Position numbers and translations under genes: made by a program. Shown piece after piece: positions 1 to 8,860 of a stretch of 42,895 bases of DNA. Below the pieces are notes generated by a model. It did not search any database. It was not told the DNA's origin and was given only the letters and a program-made list of their open reading frames with translations. This stretch comes from Sphingobacteriales bacterium (GTDB lineage: Bacteria > Bacteroidota > Bacteroidia > Chitinophagales > Chitinophagaceae): contig JAHEEX010000005.1 in the NCBI GenBank assembly GCA_024640465.1, forward strand, positions 1 through 42,895. Direction: 5' to 3'. Positions within the stretch are counted from its first letter, which is position 1. Each line of letters begins with the position of its first letter.

Positions 1-637
1 TGATGTGTTCCGGTGCTGCATTCTTCCAAAGTGCGAAATCGCTTTTATTTCTTTTTTCTTCCTGTGATTCCAACTCCCTGGTGGTTTCCAGTTGTTCGTC
101 GAGCACCCTGCCGCTCAGGATGCCATAGGGCATTCCCTTTGCAGAAAAATCATGATGATATTTATCTACATCAAAATAAACAGATCCATTTGACACATAT
201 GCATAGCCGTCTGCAATAATCTTTTCAATCATTACAATCTGCTCAACGATATGGCCTGTAGCCGTTGGCTCAATCGAAGGCTCGAGGTTATTAAACTGAC
301 GCATAGCCCAATGGAAAAGGTTGGTATATTTCTGCACCAGCTCCATTGGTTCAAGCTTTTCGAGGACGGCTTTTTTGGAGATCTTATCTTCTGCTTCCCT
401 GCCTTCTTCTTCAAAATGCCCGGCATCGGTGATGTTGCGCACATAACGCACTTTATATCCCAGGTGCATGAGATACCTGTACACTATATCAAAGGTGATA
501 AAGGGGCGGGCATGGCCCAGGTGGCTTTCGCCACTTACTGTTGGTCCGCAAACATACATGCCTGTATGGCCGGGAGTAATGGAAGTAAAAACTTCTTTTT
601 TTCTCGTGAGTGAGTTATATACTTTCAGTGAAGCCAT
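1..637 (-). CDS. cysS: Cysteinyl-tRNA synthetase, N-terminal part (cut by window edge)
   Basis: Charges tRNA-Cys with cysteine in the cytoplasm. About 212 residues from the ATG at 637 are inside the window; the rest lies to the left. The reading contains [20 protein letters not shown] with the class I HIGH-type motif (HLGH) and the Cys that helps bind zinc and substrate, then [11 protein letters not shown] and the insert [11 protein letters not shown]. From memory this insert is the form seen in Bacteroidota Cys[16 protein letters not shown] and [13 protein letters not shown] follow. The KMSKS loop and tRNA-binding domain are outside. It lies downstream of the EEP phosphodiesterase on the same strand with a gap of about 130 nt, so it may have its own promoter. 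No clear Shine-Dalgarno is seen. Family identity is secure. Confidence 0.96.
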   Translation of the reverse strand, partial: MASLKVYNSLTRKKEVFTSITPGHTGMYVCGPTVSGESHLGHARPFITFDIVYRYLMHLGYKVRYVRNITDAGHFEEEGREAEDKISKKAVLEKLEPMELVQKYTNLFHWAMRQFNNLEPSIEPTATGHIVEQIVMIEKIIADGYAYVSNGSVYFDVDKYHHDFSAKGMPYGILSGRVLDEQLETTRELESQEEKRNKSDFALWKNAAPEHI

Positions 638-766
638 ATTTTAATTTATCAAAATTCAGTTAAGGAAAAATAGTAGTGTTCCGGGGAATAAAATAGATGT
701 GTTGCCTTAGCAACAGCAGGAACAACACGGGAAAGAGATATGTAACTGGCGATACATAAGGCAAAT

Positions 767-1927
767 CTATTCTTTTTCTTTCAATTTTACATCAGCAATA
801 ATGCCATGGTGATCAGAAAGTCTCTTATTAACCTGCGTAAACTGGTCAATGTTCATCCCGGGATCTGTAAATATATAATCGATTCGGAGTGTGGGCAGTT
901 CACCCAGTAACCGGGATGTGGCACTGGTAAATGTTTTACCAATCCCAGAGCCTTTTTCGAGAAAAGCGTCTTTTCTGTTTCCCCGTATTTTATCATATGC
1001 ATAGGAATTGGGTACATCGTTCAGGTCGCCACATACAATAACCGGGTAAGGACTTTTACTGATCAAATCCATGGTAAATTCAGATTGAAGGCTGTGAAAT
1101 GCAAAAGTGTAACGCATTTTCCGGAGTAAATTTTTGGAAGCTTCCAAACTTTCCCCATTCTGGTTTTCAATTTGATTCAGGCTCTGATATTCCCTGGACT
1201 TAAATCCAAATGACTGCAAGTGAATGGAGTAAATGCGTATCGTATCACCATTAAAAAGTATATCTGCAAATATTGTATTTTCTCCATCCTTGCTTATTCT
1301 TTCCGGGTACCTGACAAGTTCAGTATTGATAATGGGATAACGGGAAAAAATGGCTGTTCCGGCCATAATCGTTCTCCAAAACACCTTATCTTTTGAAAAA
1401 TAGTGATAAGGGTACCCCAGTTCTTCCACAATTTTTATCTCATTACCTTTGCCATTTTCTTCTGCATTTTCAAAAAATTCCTGGAAGCATAAGATATCAG
1501 GTTGTAAATCCCTGATTTCATTTAAGATAGCATTGCGGTTCAGTTCTTCATCAGGTTTAAAATTGGTATTATTAAAAGGCACAAAATACCTTAGGTTCCA
1601 GTCCAGTATCCTCAAGTGGTTTTCTTTCTTTTCTATGGAGAAATTTGATCCGAATGTAAACGGGATCACTTTGGAGAAACCGTTAATTCCTATGATGATG
1701 GCGCATAAAGAAAAAAGACTTTTTCTGGGAGAAAAAAACAGCCAGAAAATACAGAAAATGAATACTGTACAAAATAAATAAGGAAATAGAAGAGCCAAAA
1801 AACCGGTGAACCACCATTCACCTGGATTTAAATAAGGCGTTATACAGGCTATAAGTAAGAGCAGGATAACCAGAATATTAACCAGTAGAATGATTCTTGC
1901 CGTGAACTTTCGAAGAAACCTTTGCAT
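767..1927 (-). CDS. Membrane-anchored endonuclease/exonuclease/phosphatase (EEP) family protein
   Basis: 386 residues. The first ~100 residues hold about three hydrophobic membrane segments, followed by an EEP (DNase I/sphingomyelinase-like) domain from about residue 105 to the end. Visible EEP motifs are LRILDWNLRY, ILCFQEFFE (metal-binding Glu), IYSIHLQS, VIVCGDLNDVPNS (Asp/Asn pair), LRIDYIF and the terminal SDHHGI catalytic His. All key residues are present, so a metal-dependent phosphodiesterase is likely, probably facing the periplasm. The substrate (nucleic acid, phospholipid or sugar phosphate) cannot be read from the sequence. Its ATG is 9 nt after the stop of the upstream rhomboid-like gene, which suggests one transcript. 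Confidence 0.88.
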   Translation of the reverse strand: MQRFLRKFTARIILLVNILVILLLLIACITPYLNPGEWWFTGFLALLFPYLFCTVFIFCIFWLFFSPRKSLFSLCAIIIGINGFSKVIPFTFGSNFSIEKKENHLRILDWNLRYFVPFNNTNFKPDEELNRNAILNEIRDLQPDILCFQEFFENAEENGKGNEIKIVEELGYPYHYFSKDKVFWRTIMAGTAIFSRYPIINTELVRYPERISKDGENTIFADILFNGDTIRIYSIHLQSFGFKSREYQSLNQIENQNGESLEASKNLLRKMRYTFAFHSLQSEFTMDLISKSPYPVIVCGDLNDVPNSYAYDKIRGNRKDAFLEKGSGIGKTFTSATSRLLGELPTLRIDYIFTDPGMNIDQFTQVNKRLSDHHGIIADVKLKEKE

Positions 1928-1936
1928 GACTTGAGT

Positions 1937-2860
1937 TTATATATCTTCTTCGCTTGCCCTTCGAAGCAGGTCTTTTTCTTCTTCCGTTAAACGATCGTAT
2001 CCTTTCTGATTAATTTTATCAAGGATCTCATCTACCTTTTGTTGCGTAAGATTGGCTGTTTTTTTGTAAGGCTGTTGTCCCTTTGTGTTATAGAAGACTT
2101 CCTGTTTAACCGGATTTTTTTTCCTTGGCTTTTTCTCCGGGTTAAACAGATTTGTAAACCGGTCATATAGGGTATTCATCCAGGCTCCCCAATCATTACC
2201 ATTAAGCAAAGCACGTCCAAAGAAAAACCCAACTGCCGCACTGGCCATATGGGAGAACAGAAACCCGGGATTTCTTGACATGGAGGCAAAGTCTATGATA
2301 AAGAAAACCACTGTAATGATCCAGAGGGGGATACCTCCATTGATCATGGGGAATAACCTGTATTGCGGAGATATTACCGTTGCAGCAAGTGCAATGGCTA
2401 CCACCGAAGTTGCAGAGCCGAAAAATACTTCGGTCCCTTTCAGTGGCTGTAACTGGGGAACCAAATTATAAGTAAGTATAAAAACAATGCCCCCGGCAAT
2501 GCCACCATAGAGGTATAATGGGATGATTTTTCTGTTGCCAACGAGGTCCTGCAGGATATAACCAAAGGTCCACAACCAGAATAAATTACTCAGCATGAGG
2601 AAAGTATTCAGCTGCGTAAAAATGGAGGTTATCAATGCCCAGGGACGTTGGAGGAATTTTGTGAAATCAGCCGGAAGTGTAAACCAGGCGTATGTATTTT
2701 TCATAAACTCATCCAGTGGCACATGAGACAGGCCATAAATGGTTTTAATGAAATGGAGGAGGATGAAAACAAGAACATTCATGATGATCAACATCATCAA
2801 CGCGTTGTTATCATTCCAAATGGACGTTTTTTTAAATGTTGGATAATCCCTGTACCCCAT
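1937..2860 (-). CDS. Rhomboid-family membrane protein lacking the catalytic serine (probable pseudoprotease), DUF6576 tail
   Basis: 307 residues with about six membrane segments (residues ~20-220) and a soluble tail. The tail ends in VDEILDKINQKGYDRL, matching the DUF6576 domain often attached to Bacteroidota rhomboids. Aligned by eye to the neighbouring active rhomboid, the GxSG motif (GASGAVMG there) is GSATSVVA here: the nucleophile position is Ala150, and the loop-side His (HILFN) is also lost, although Asn92 and His204 (FSHMASAAVG) remain. I infer loss of proteolysis, perhaps an iRhom-like binding role. A shifted serine (Ser149 or Ser152) acting instead cannot be excluded. It lies 61 nt downstream of the active rhomboid and 9 nt before the EEP gene. 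Confidence 0.88.
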   Translation of the reverse strand: MGYRDYPTFKKTSIWNDNNALMMLIIMNVLVFILLHFIKTIYGLSHVPLDEFMKNTYAWFTLPADFTKFLQRPWALITSIFTQLNTFLMLSNLFWLWTFGYILQDLVGNRKIIPLYLYGGIAGGIVFILTYNLVPQLQPLKGTEVFFGSATSVVAIALAATVISPQYRLFPMINGGIPLWIITVVFFIIDFASMSRNPGFLFSHMASAAVGFFFGRALLNGNDWGAWMNTLYDRFTNLFNPEKKPRKKNPVKQEVFYNTKGQQPYKKTANLTQQKVDEILDKINQKGYDRLTEEEKDLLRRASEEDI

Positions 2861-2921
2861 ATACTGTTTCCCTCTGTGTATGCTATAAAATTAAATAATT
2901 TTCTTTCTATAACGATCTGTA

Positions 2922-3617
2922 TTAATAAAACGTATTCCTGTTTTTTTTGTTCCAGATCATTACCAGCACTATACCTACTGCAGCCCCGCCCAGATGCGCA
3001 AAATGGGCAATACCACTTTGTTGATTGGAAACCCCGCCGAAAAGATCCAAAACGACCATTCCCAACAGGGCCCATTTGGCTTTAATCGGGAAAGGTATGG
3101 GGAGGATTAACATCTGGGTATTGGGGAAAGTATACGCAAATGCTGCAAATATTCCCATCACAGCACCTGATGCCCCCATAGTGGGAATATTCATATTCCC
3201 ATAAAATGTTTCATCACTGATCTGCCCCTGGTTATATAATTCAGCCAATTTGGAAACATCATATCCAAGGGCAATCATATGGACAAATGCAGCGCCAATT
3301 CCACAAAGCAGGTAAAAAATCAGGAAACGTTTGGGGCCCCACAGGTTCTCCAGCGTACTACCAAACATCCAAAGGGCAAACATGTTGAACAGGATATGAA
3401 AAAAATTCTGTGGCGAATGCAGGAACATATAGGACACCACCTGCCATGGTTTATAAAAAACCGATTTGAAATAATGCAGTGCAAAAGTATCTTCTATGGG
3501 AAAAACTTTTTCCTCAATCGTGATCTGGGCAAGCCAGACCAGTCCATTTATAATTAGTAAGTTTTTAACTATTGTCGGGAGTGCTTTAAATCCTCCTTGC
3601 CGAAAATTTGATTGCAT
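2922..3617 (-). CDS. Rhomboid intramembrane serine protease
   Basis: 231 residues, with six predicted membrane segments. The family's hallmarks are all visible: HILFNMFALWMFGS (His74 and Asn78 of the HxxxN motif in TM2), PTMGASGAVMGIFAAF with nucleophile Ser150 (GxSG), and HFAHLGGAAVG with catalytic His208. It cuts transmembrane substrates within the bilayer of the inner membrane; the substrate is unknown. It stands 53 nt downstream of rlmD and directly upstream of a second, serine-less rhomboid on the same strand. This pairing is common in Bacteroidota and suggests the two act together. Confidence 0.95.
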   Translation of the reverse strand: MQSNFRQGGFKALPTIVKNLLIINGLVWLAQITIEEKVFPIEDTFALHYFKSVFYKPWQVVSYMFLHSPQNFFHILFNMFALWMFGSTLENLWGPKRFLIFYLLCGIGAAFVHMIALGYDVSKLAELYNQGQISDETFYGNMNIPTMGASGAVMGIFAAFAYTFPNTQMLILPIPFPIKAKWALLGMVVLDLFGGVSNQQSGIAHFAHLGGAAVGIVLVMIWNKKNRNTFY

Positions 3618-3670
3618 ATTTTATTTGCGGTTAATCCTGCTAATTTAATACTTGTACACCAATGGTTGGG

Positions 3671-5125
3671 TTAAAGATTTCTATGCGTAAGCTGAACAAC
3701 ATTTTCAATATGATGGGTGTGTGGAAACATGTCAACCGGTTGGATGGCAGTTACCTGGTAACTTGAATCCAATAACTGAAGGTCCCTTGCCTGGGTTGCC
3801 GGATTGCAACTTACATAGACCACTCTCGGTGCGCCAATTTCCAGAATTTTTTGGACCAGTTTTTCGTGCATGCCAGCCCGTGGGGGATCTGTAATAATCA
3901 CATCCGGACGGCCATTGGATTCAAAAAAGGAATCTGTACAGATATGGATAACATCTCCGGAATAAAATTGTGCATGATTGATTCCGTTGGCTTTTGCATT
4001 TTCACGGGCATCGATAACAGCAGCATCAATCACTTCCACGCCAATTACTTTGGCAGATTTGTCGCTCACATAAAGCCCGATGCTTCCGGTCCCGCAATAC
4101 AAATCATACACCGTTTCATGGCCGGTTAAACCGGTAAATGATTTGGTAACATCATATAATTTTTCGGCCTGAATTGTGTTGGTCTGGAAAAAGGATTTCG
4201 GTCCAATCCTGAAATATAAATGACCCAGCTTTTCCATAACATAAGCATTGCCTGAATAGAGTACAGGCTCCAGATCATGAATGCTGTCGTTGAATTTTGG
4301 ATTGATGGTATAATACAGTGAAGTGATCTGCGGAAATGCCTTTAACATTTCATCCAGCAGAAGTATCCTGTCTGTCTTCATCTCATGACCTATCACCAGG
4401 TTAACCATCAGTTCTCCTGTTGTGCAAAGGCGAAAGGTCAGATTGCGCAACCAGCCTTCATGGGCACGAATATTATAAAAGCTGAACTGCCTGGCCAGCA
4501 CAAAATCCCGCACCCAGTTCCTGATTTGGTTCACAGGTTCTGCCTGCAGGTAACATTCCTGTATATCAACAATTTTATCAAATATCCTTGGCACATGAAA
4601 ACCAAGTGCGGGTATATCTTTCTTTTCTGAAGGACCGGCTGCATCGTCACTAACTTCATTCATTTCTTCACGGGTCAGGTATTTCCTGTTACTGAAAGTA
4701 AACTCCAGTTTGTTCCTGTAAAACTTTGTGCGGTCAGATCCCAGGATGGGCATCATCTCAGGCAATTCAATTTTACCTATTCTTCTAAGGTTTTGAGATA
4801 CTTCCTGTTGCTTATACTCCAGTTGTTTTTCATACGGGAGCATCTGCCATTTACACCCCCCGCAAATGCCAAAATGTTTGCAAAATGGCTCAACCCGGTT
4901 TTCAGAATATTTATGGAAGTGTATAGCTTTTCCTTCAGCCCAGTCTTTTTTGTTCTTTGTGAGCATCAGGTCCACAATATCCCCAGGCACTGCGCCTTCA
5001 ATAAAATATACTTTCCCGTCGATTTTAGCCAGAGATTTTCCTTCTGCAGCATATCCACTAACTTCTATTTCCTTTAACAACTTGTTTTTAGGCTTGCGCA
5101 TCCGGCAAAAATACTCCCGATTCAA
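3671..5125 (-). CDS. rlmD: 23S rRNA (uracil-C5)-methyltransferase, RlmD/TrmA family
   Basis: Transfers a methyl group from SAM to C5 of a uridine in 23S rRNA. Order of parts: TRAM RNA-binding domain (LLKEIEVSGYAAEGKSLAKI, then the FIEGAVPGDIV turn), an Fe-S cysteine cluster CKHFGICGGC plus a downstream Cys, and the methyltransferase domain with DLYCGTGSIGLYV (SAM motif), IITDPPRAGMHEKL and VVYVSCNPATQARDL carrying the catalytic Cys. 484 residues from the first ATG. The second ATG at 5101 (MRKPKNKLLKEIE) is a likely true start because homologues usually begin close to this point and a GGGAG lies about 12 nt upstream. Whether the target is U1939 or U747 cannot be told from sequence. First gene of a minus-strand run to cysS. 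Confidence 0.93.
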   Translation of the reverse strand: MNREYFCRMRKPKNKLLKEIEVSGYAAEGKSLAKIDGKVYFIEGAVPGDIVDLMLTKNKKDWAEGKAIHFHKYSENRVEPFCKHFGICGGCKWQMLPYEKQLEYKQQEVSQNLRRIGKIELPEMMPILGSDRTKFYRNKLEFTFSNRKYLTREEMNEVSDDAAGPSEKKDIPALGFHVPRIFDKIVDIQECYLQAEPVNQIRNWVRDFVLARQFSFYNIRAHEGWLRNLTFRLCTTGELMVNLVIGHEMKTDRILLLDEMLKAFPQITSLYYTINPKFNDSIHDLEPVLYSGNAYVMEKLGHLYFRIGPKSFFQTNTIQAEKLYDVTKSFTGLTGHETVYDLYCGTGSIGLYVSDKSAKVIGVEVIDAAVIDARENAKANGINHAQFYSGDVIHICTDSFFESNGRPDVIITDPPRAGMHEKLVQKILEIGAPRVVYVSCNPATQARDLQLLDSSYQVTAIQPVDMFPHTHHIENVVQLTHRNL

Positions 5126-5302
5126 TAAAAACCAATTACCGGATACATCATATTATTAGCCTTGTAACCTCCAAAAGGAAGATTTTTAAGGTCATTTGAA
5201 CTGTTTACACAATCCTTACCCTTTTTAGCCGTTTATTTTCTGGTTTACAATGCTTTACGTTGTGTAATACCGGCTTTAACAAAAAAGAAAACCGATTTTA
5301 GA

Positions 5303-5310
5303 TATTTTTG
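5303..5310 (+). promoter_or_regulatory. Putative Bacteroidota -7 box (TATTTTTG)
   Basis: TATTTTTG fits the TAnnTTTG consensus of the Bacteroidota housekeeping promoter and lies 20 nt before the ATG of the thioredoxin gene. No convincing -33 TTTG at 19-21 nt spacing is visible. The call rests on one short box and position only. Confidence 0.35.
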
Positions 5311-5329
5311 TTTCTTAACCTGCTTACCC

Positions 5330-6778
5330 ATGAACCCAAAAGGTTTAGCTATTATTTTACTGTTTCTGTCGAGTCATGCTTTTGCGCAACCTGCTTACCA
5401 GATCAAAGTAACACTGAAACCCTTCACCAGTGGATACCTTTACCTGGCACATCATTATGGCAAAAAACAATACCTGATTGATTCTGCCCGGATCAATGAA
5501 AAAAGTGAAGCGGTATTTTCCGGAAAAGAAAAGCTCTTTGGCGGGGTATATATGATCGTTTTCCCGCAAAAAAACAGCTGGATCGAGTGTATTATAGATA
5601 AAGAACAACATTTTTCGGTTCTGGCCGATACGGCAAACCTATTCGCGTCAACCCGATTTATCGGTTCAAACGACAATACGCTTTTTGCGGAATACCAGAA
5701 AAAATCATATGATGCAGGAACCAGCATTTCTTCTATGCAGAAGCAAATGGCCCAGGCACAGCCTGCCGAAGCCGAAAAGCTGAAAGCCTCCATCCAGGAA
5801 AAAAGCACACAACTACAGCAGTATCGGGAGAATTTTATGAAAATGCACCCCGATCATCTCCTGACTGCCATCTTTTATGTACTGAAAGATCCCGTGGTTC
5901 CACCTGCGAACCAGCACCCAAAGGGAAAGTATGATTCTCTTTATGCCTATCAATATTATAAAAGTCATTACTGGGATAATATTTCCTTTACAGATGAAAG
6001 GCTGGTAAGGACACCGGTCTTTCAACCTAAACTCGACCGGTATTTTAATGATGTTTTACCTCAGTATCCTGATTCGCTAAAACTGGCCGCAGGGGAAATT
6101 ATTGACGCTTCGAAGTCAAACCCCGAAATGTTCAAGTTCCTGCTGTCAACATTAACCGATAAGTACGTAAATCCTACCTATATGGGACAGGATGCCGTGT
6201 TTGTATATCTTTTTGAAAAATATTACCTGACCGGCCAGGCAGACAGCTGGATGAACGAAAAATACAAGAAATTCATTTTCGACCGTGGTTACAGCCTGAT
6301 GGGAAATATAATCGGTAACCAGGGTGCTGATTTTCCATTTATTGATACTTCCGGAAAACCATCTTCTCTCTATGTGATAAACGGACCCTATACAATTATT
6401 TGTTTCTGGGACCCAACCTGTAGTCACTGCCAGGAAGAAGTTCCGAAACTGGACTCACTTTTTCAGGAAAAATGGAAAAAAAAGGGGGTTAAGTTAGTTG
6501 GAATGATGACTGAGGGAGGCAAAGAGCCCTGGCTCAAGTTCATTCGTGAACACAATTTGAAAGATTGGGTACACGTTTATCAAACCCAGGCCATGAAAGA
6601 TGCAGATTATGCTGCAGGGAAGCCCGGGTTCAGGCAATTATATGATGTATACCAGACTCCCATGCTTTATTTACTGGATAAGGACAAAAGAATCATAGCC
6701 AAAAAATTGAGTTATCAACAGATGGACGACCTGCTAAAAGTGAAATTGCAGGCTACCACAGCCCTAAAATTGCCCTAA
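5330..6778 (+). CDS. Secreted TlpA-like thioredoxin with DUF4369/DUF5106 N-terminal region
   Basis: 482 residues. A signal peptide (IILLFLSSHAFAQ) is followed by a DUF4369-like beta domain (residues ~20-110, with YLIDSARINEKSEAVFSG typical of the family), a helical DUF5106-like middle part, and a C-terminal thioredoxin domain from about residue 330. The active site reads CFWDPTCSHCQEEVPKLD, so the redox motif is CSHC. A cis-Pro region is seen in DVYQTPMLYLLD. Such proteins act in the periplasm in disulfide reduction or isomerization. The gene is separated by only 1 nt from the SurA-like foldase that follows, so the two likely act together in folding of exported proteins. Confidence 0.9.
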   Translation: MNPKGLAIILLFLSSHAFAQPAYQIKVTLKPFTSGYLYLAHHYGKKQYLIDSARINEKSEAVFSGKEKLFGGVYMIVFPQKNSWIECIIDKEQHFSVLADTANLFASTRFIGSNDNTLFAEYQKKSYDAGTSISSMQKQMAQAQPAEAEKLKASIQEKSTQLQQYRENFMKMHPDHLLTAIFYVLKDPVVPPANQHPKGKYDSLYAYQYYKSHYWDNISFTDERLVRTPVFQPKLDRYFNDVLPQYPDSLKLAAGEIIDASKSNPEMFKFLLSTLTDKYVNPTYMGQDAVFVYLFEKYYLTGQADSWMNEKYKKFIFDRGYSLMGNIIGNQGADFPFIDTSGKPSSLYVINGPYTIICFWDPTCSHCQEEVPKLDSLFQEKWKKKGVKLVGMMTEGGKEPWLKFIREHNLKDWVHVYQTQAMKDADYAAGKPGFRQLYDVYQTPMLYLLDKDKRIIAKKLSYQQMDDLLKVKLQATTALKLP

Positions 6779-6779
6779 C

Positions 6780-8738
6780 ATGAAGCGCCTCATTCCAATA
6801 TTCTCTTTCCTTTTAATTACTCAGTTCTCCCAGGCACAAACGCTGTTCACTTATGGAACTAAACAGGTATCTAAACAGGAATTTCTGCATGCATTTCAAA
6901 AAAACAATACAGAAACCCCGGATTACAAAACAGCCGTAACAGATTACCTCGAATTATATACCCGTTTCAAGCTTAAGGTACAGGCAGCATACGATGCCCG
7001 AATGGATACTCTCCCTAATCAGAAAGCGGATATGCTGAGTTTCCGTAAACAAATTGAGGAGCCGTATATGACGGATACGGTTGCATTAAAAAGATTGGTG
7101 GAAGAAGCTTATCAAAGGAGCCTCAAAGAAATAAGCCTGTCTCATATTTTCATCCCTTTCCGATCAGACTTTCAGGCCAACCCATATTCTACAAATCCCA
7201 TTTCAAAAGAAGATAGCCTTTCGTCATTAAAAAAAATGCAGGAGGTTTCCAGACGACTTAAAGCAGGTAATAATTTTGAAGAACTTGCCCGTGATTATTC
7301 CGCCGATAAGTCAACTGCTGTAAAAGGAGGAAAGATGGGGAATATTACTGTATTCACGCTCCCATATGAAATGGAAAATGTAGTGTACGGCCTGGCCAAT
7401 CAGCAGGTATCCGATCCCGTTATTTCAGCAAGGGGATATCATTTTTTTAAAAAAACAGGTGAACAACCGGCCCGGGGAAGAATTAAAGTGGCGCAGATTT
7501 TAATTGCTTTTGAACCTGATGTTACTCCATCTCAAAAAGCAGCTGCCCTTAAACTGGCTGATTCATTATATAATGCCATTATGAATGGCAGTAATTTTGA
7601 AGAGCTTGCCCGAAAGTTTAGCAATGATAAACTCACCCTAGCCACCGGAGGGGTTATGCCCGAATTTGGCATTGGCCAATATGAGCCAGATTTTGAAGAC
7701 AGGGTTTTTTCATTACGTTCAAAGGGAGAAATATCCCGCCCTTTTGAAACTTCATTCGGATACCATATTGTTAAAAAGATCGATGGCTTTCCTGTAGAGA
7801 AAGATCTTAAAATAGCATACCCGTTTCTTAAATCCGCGGTTATGGAAGATCCAAGAAGTAAAATTGCCGCAAAGTCGTTTGAAAAACAAGTGATCCAAAA
7901 AGTGGCCATAAAAAAATCGGTATATGATGCTTCAGCTTTATGGCGGATGACTGACAGCTTCATCTATAAAAACAAGAAGATTTCTATTGGTTCATTGAAT
8001 GCAACATCTGTCCTTTTCAGTTTCCCTAAAAAGAAGGTGACAGTGAAAGACTGGCTTGAATATGCCCGGGGAAATGTTGCAGAAGGCAAAGAAGTAAATT
8101 ACCCGGAACAAATGAAGCAATTTACTACTGCTTCTTCAGTAGTATATTACAGGGAGCACCTGGATGATTATAATGCCGATTTCCGTGCCCAGCTTCAGGA
8201 GTTTACAGATGGCAACCTGCTTTTTGAAGTGATGGAGAAAAAGGTATGGAATAAAGCGGCCATGGATACTGCAGGCCTGCGCAAATATTATGGGAATCAT
8301 AAAACCCAGTATCAATGGGGGCCGAGTGTTAGTGCCATCATATTTAATACATCGGATAAAAGATCAGCAGAAGATGCGCAGCGTTCCCTGCAACAGAATC
8401 CTGCCGGCTGGAGGTCAATGATGGAAAGTTCCGGAGGAAGGATAAATGGCGACAGCGGACGGTTTGAAATTGCGCAGATCACGGATAAGGATGCAAATAA
8501 ATTGAAGACGGGATATTTATCTCCCATAGTAGAAAACGAAACCGATAAATCCGCCTCTTTTTACTATATCGTAAATGTATACACGAAAACTTCTCCGCGT
8601 AATTTTGATGAGTCGCGGGGAATGGTTATGAATGATTACCAGTTGGAACTGGAGGAAAAATGGATTGCGGAACTTAAGAAGAAGTATCCAGTTAAAGTTA
8701 ATCAGTTGGTATGGCAGGATATTTTAACCAAAAAGTAG
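6780..8738 (+). CDS. SurA-like periplasmic foldase with tandem PpiC peptidyl-prolyl isomerase domains
   Basis: 652 residues with a signal peptide (FSFLLITQFSQAQ). After an N-terminal helical chaperone-like part come two PpiC rotamase domains. The first is at about residues 118-228 (ISLSHIFIPF, FEELARDYSADKSTAVKGG, SARGYHFFKK). The second is at about residues 234-340 (IKVAQILIAFEPDV, FEELARKFSNDKLTLATGG, ETSFGYHIVKKIDG). A longer C-terminal region of ~300 residues without clear motifs follows. It probably helps outer-membrane proteins fold in the periplasm. The ATG follows the upstream stop by one base, indicating translational coupling with the thioredoxin. Confidence 0.9.
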   Translation: MKRLIPIFSFLLITQFSQAQTLFTYGTKQVSKQEFLHAFQKNNTETPDYKTAVTDYLELYTRFKLKVQAAYDARMDTLPNQKADMLSFRKQIEEPYMTDTVALKRLVEEAYQRSLKEISLSHIFIPFRSDFQANPYSTNPISKEDSLSSLKKMQEVSRRLKAGNNFEELARDYSADKSTAVKGGKMGNITVFTLPYEMENVVYGLANQQVSDPVISARGYHFFKKTGEQPARGRIKVAQILIAFEPDVTPSQKAAALKLADSLYNAIMNGSNFEELARKFSNDKLTLATGGVMPEFGIGQYEPDFEDRVFSLRSKGEISRPFETSFGYHIVKKIDGFPVEKDLKIAYPFLKSAVMEDPRSKIAAKSFEKQVIQKVAIKKSVYDASALWRMTDSFIYKNKKISIGSLNATSVLFSFPKKKVTVKDWLEYARGNVAEGKEVNYPEQMKQFTTASSVVYYREHLDDYNADFRAQLQEFTDGNLLFEVMEKKVWNKAAMDTAGLRKYYGNHKTQYQWGPSVSAIIFNTSDKRSAEDAQRSLQQNPAGWRSMMESSGGRINGDSGRFEIAQITDKDANKLKTGYLSPIVENETDKSASFYYIVNVYTKTSPRNFDESRGMVMNDYQLELEEKWIAELKKKYPVKVNQLVWQDILTKK

Positions 8739-8819
8739 AGATCAACTAATCTTTGTGTCTTTTTTACTTTGGGTTAATGTATTCCCTTCCTTATTCCTTA
8801 TTTCCTGTCTTTGGCTGTT

Positions 8820-8860
8820 GACTAAAGACTAAAGACTAAAGACTAAAGACTCCCGACTCC
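8820..8860. repeat. Heptanucleotide tandem repeat (GACTAAA)
   Basis: Four exact copies of GACTAAA (8820-8847) are followed by a diverged unit GACTCCC and a partial GACTCC. The array sits in the gap between the convergent SurA-like gene and metF, ending at the metF stop codon. Such heptamer arrays are prone to copy-number change. No function can be assigned. Confidence 0.85.

Noticed and set aside
700-715. TGTTGC-ctta-GCAACA hairpin before cysS as a regulatory site
   Set aside because: Six-base stem without T-run; too weak to support a function.
2797-3075. 92-codon ORF bridging the two rhomboid genes
   Set aside because: Out-of-frame with both rhomboids and overlaps their coding ends; composition is that of a shadow frame.
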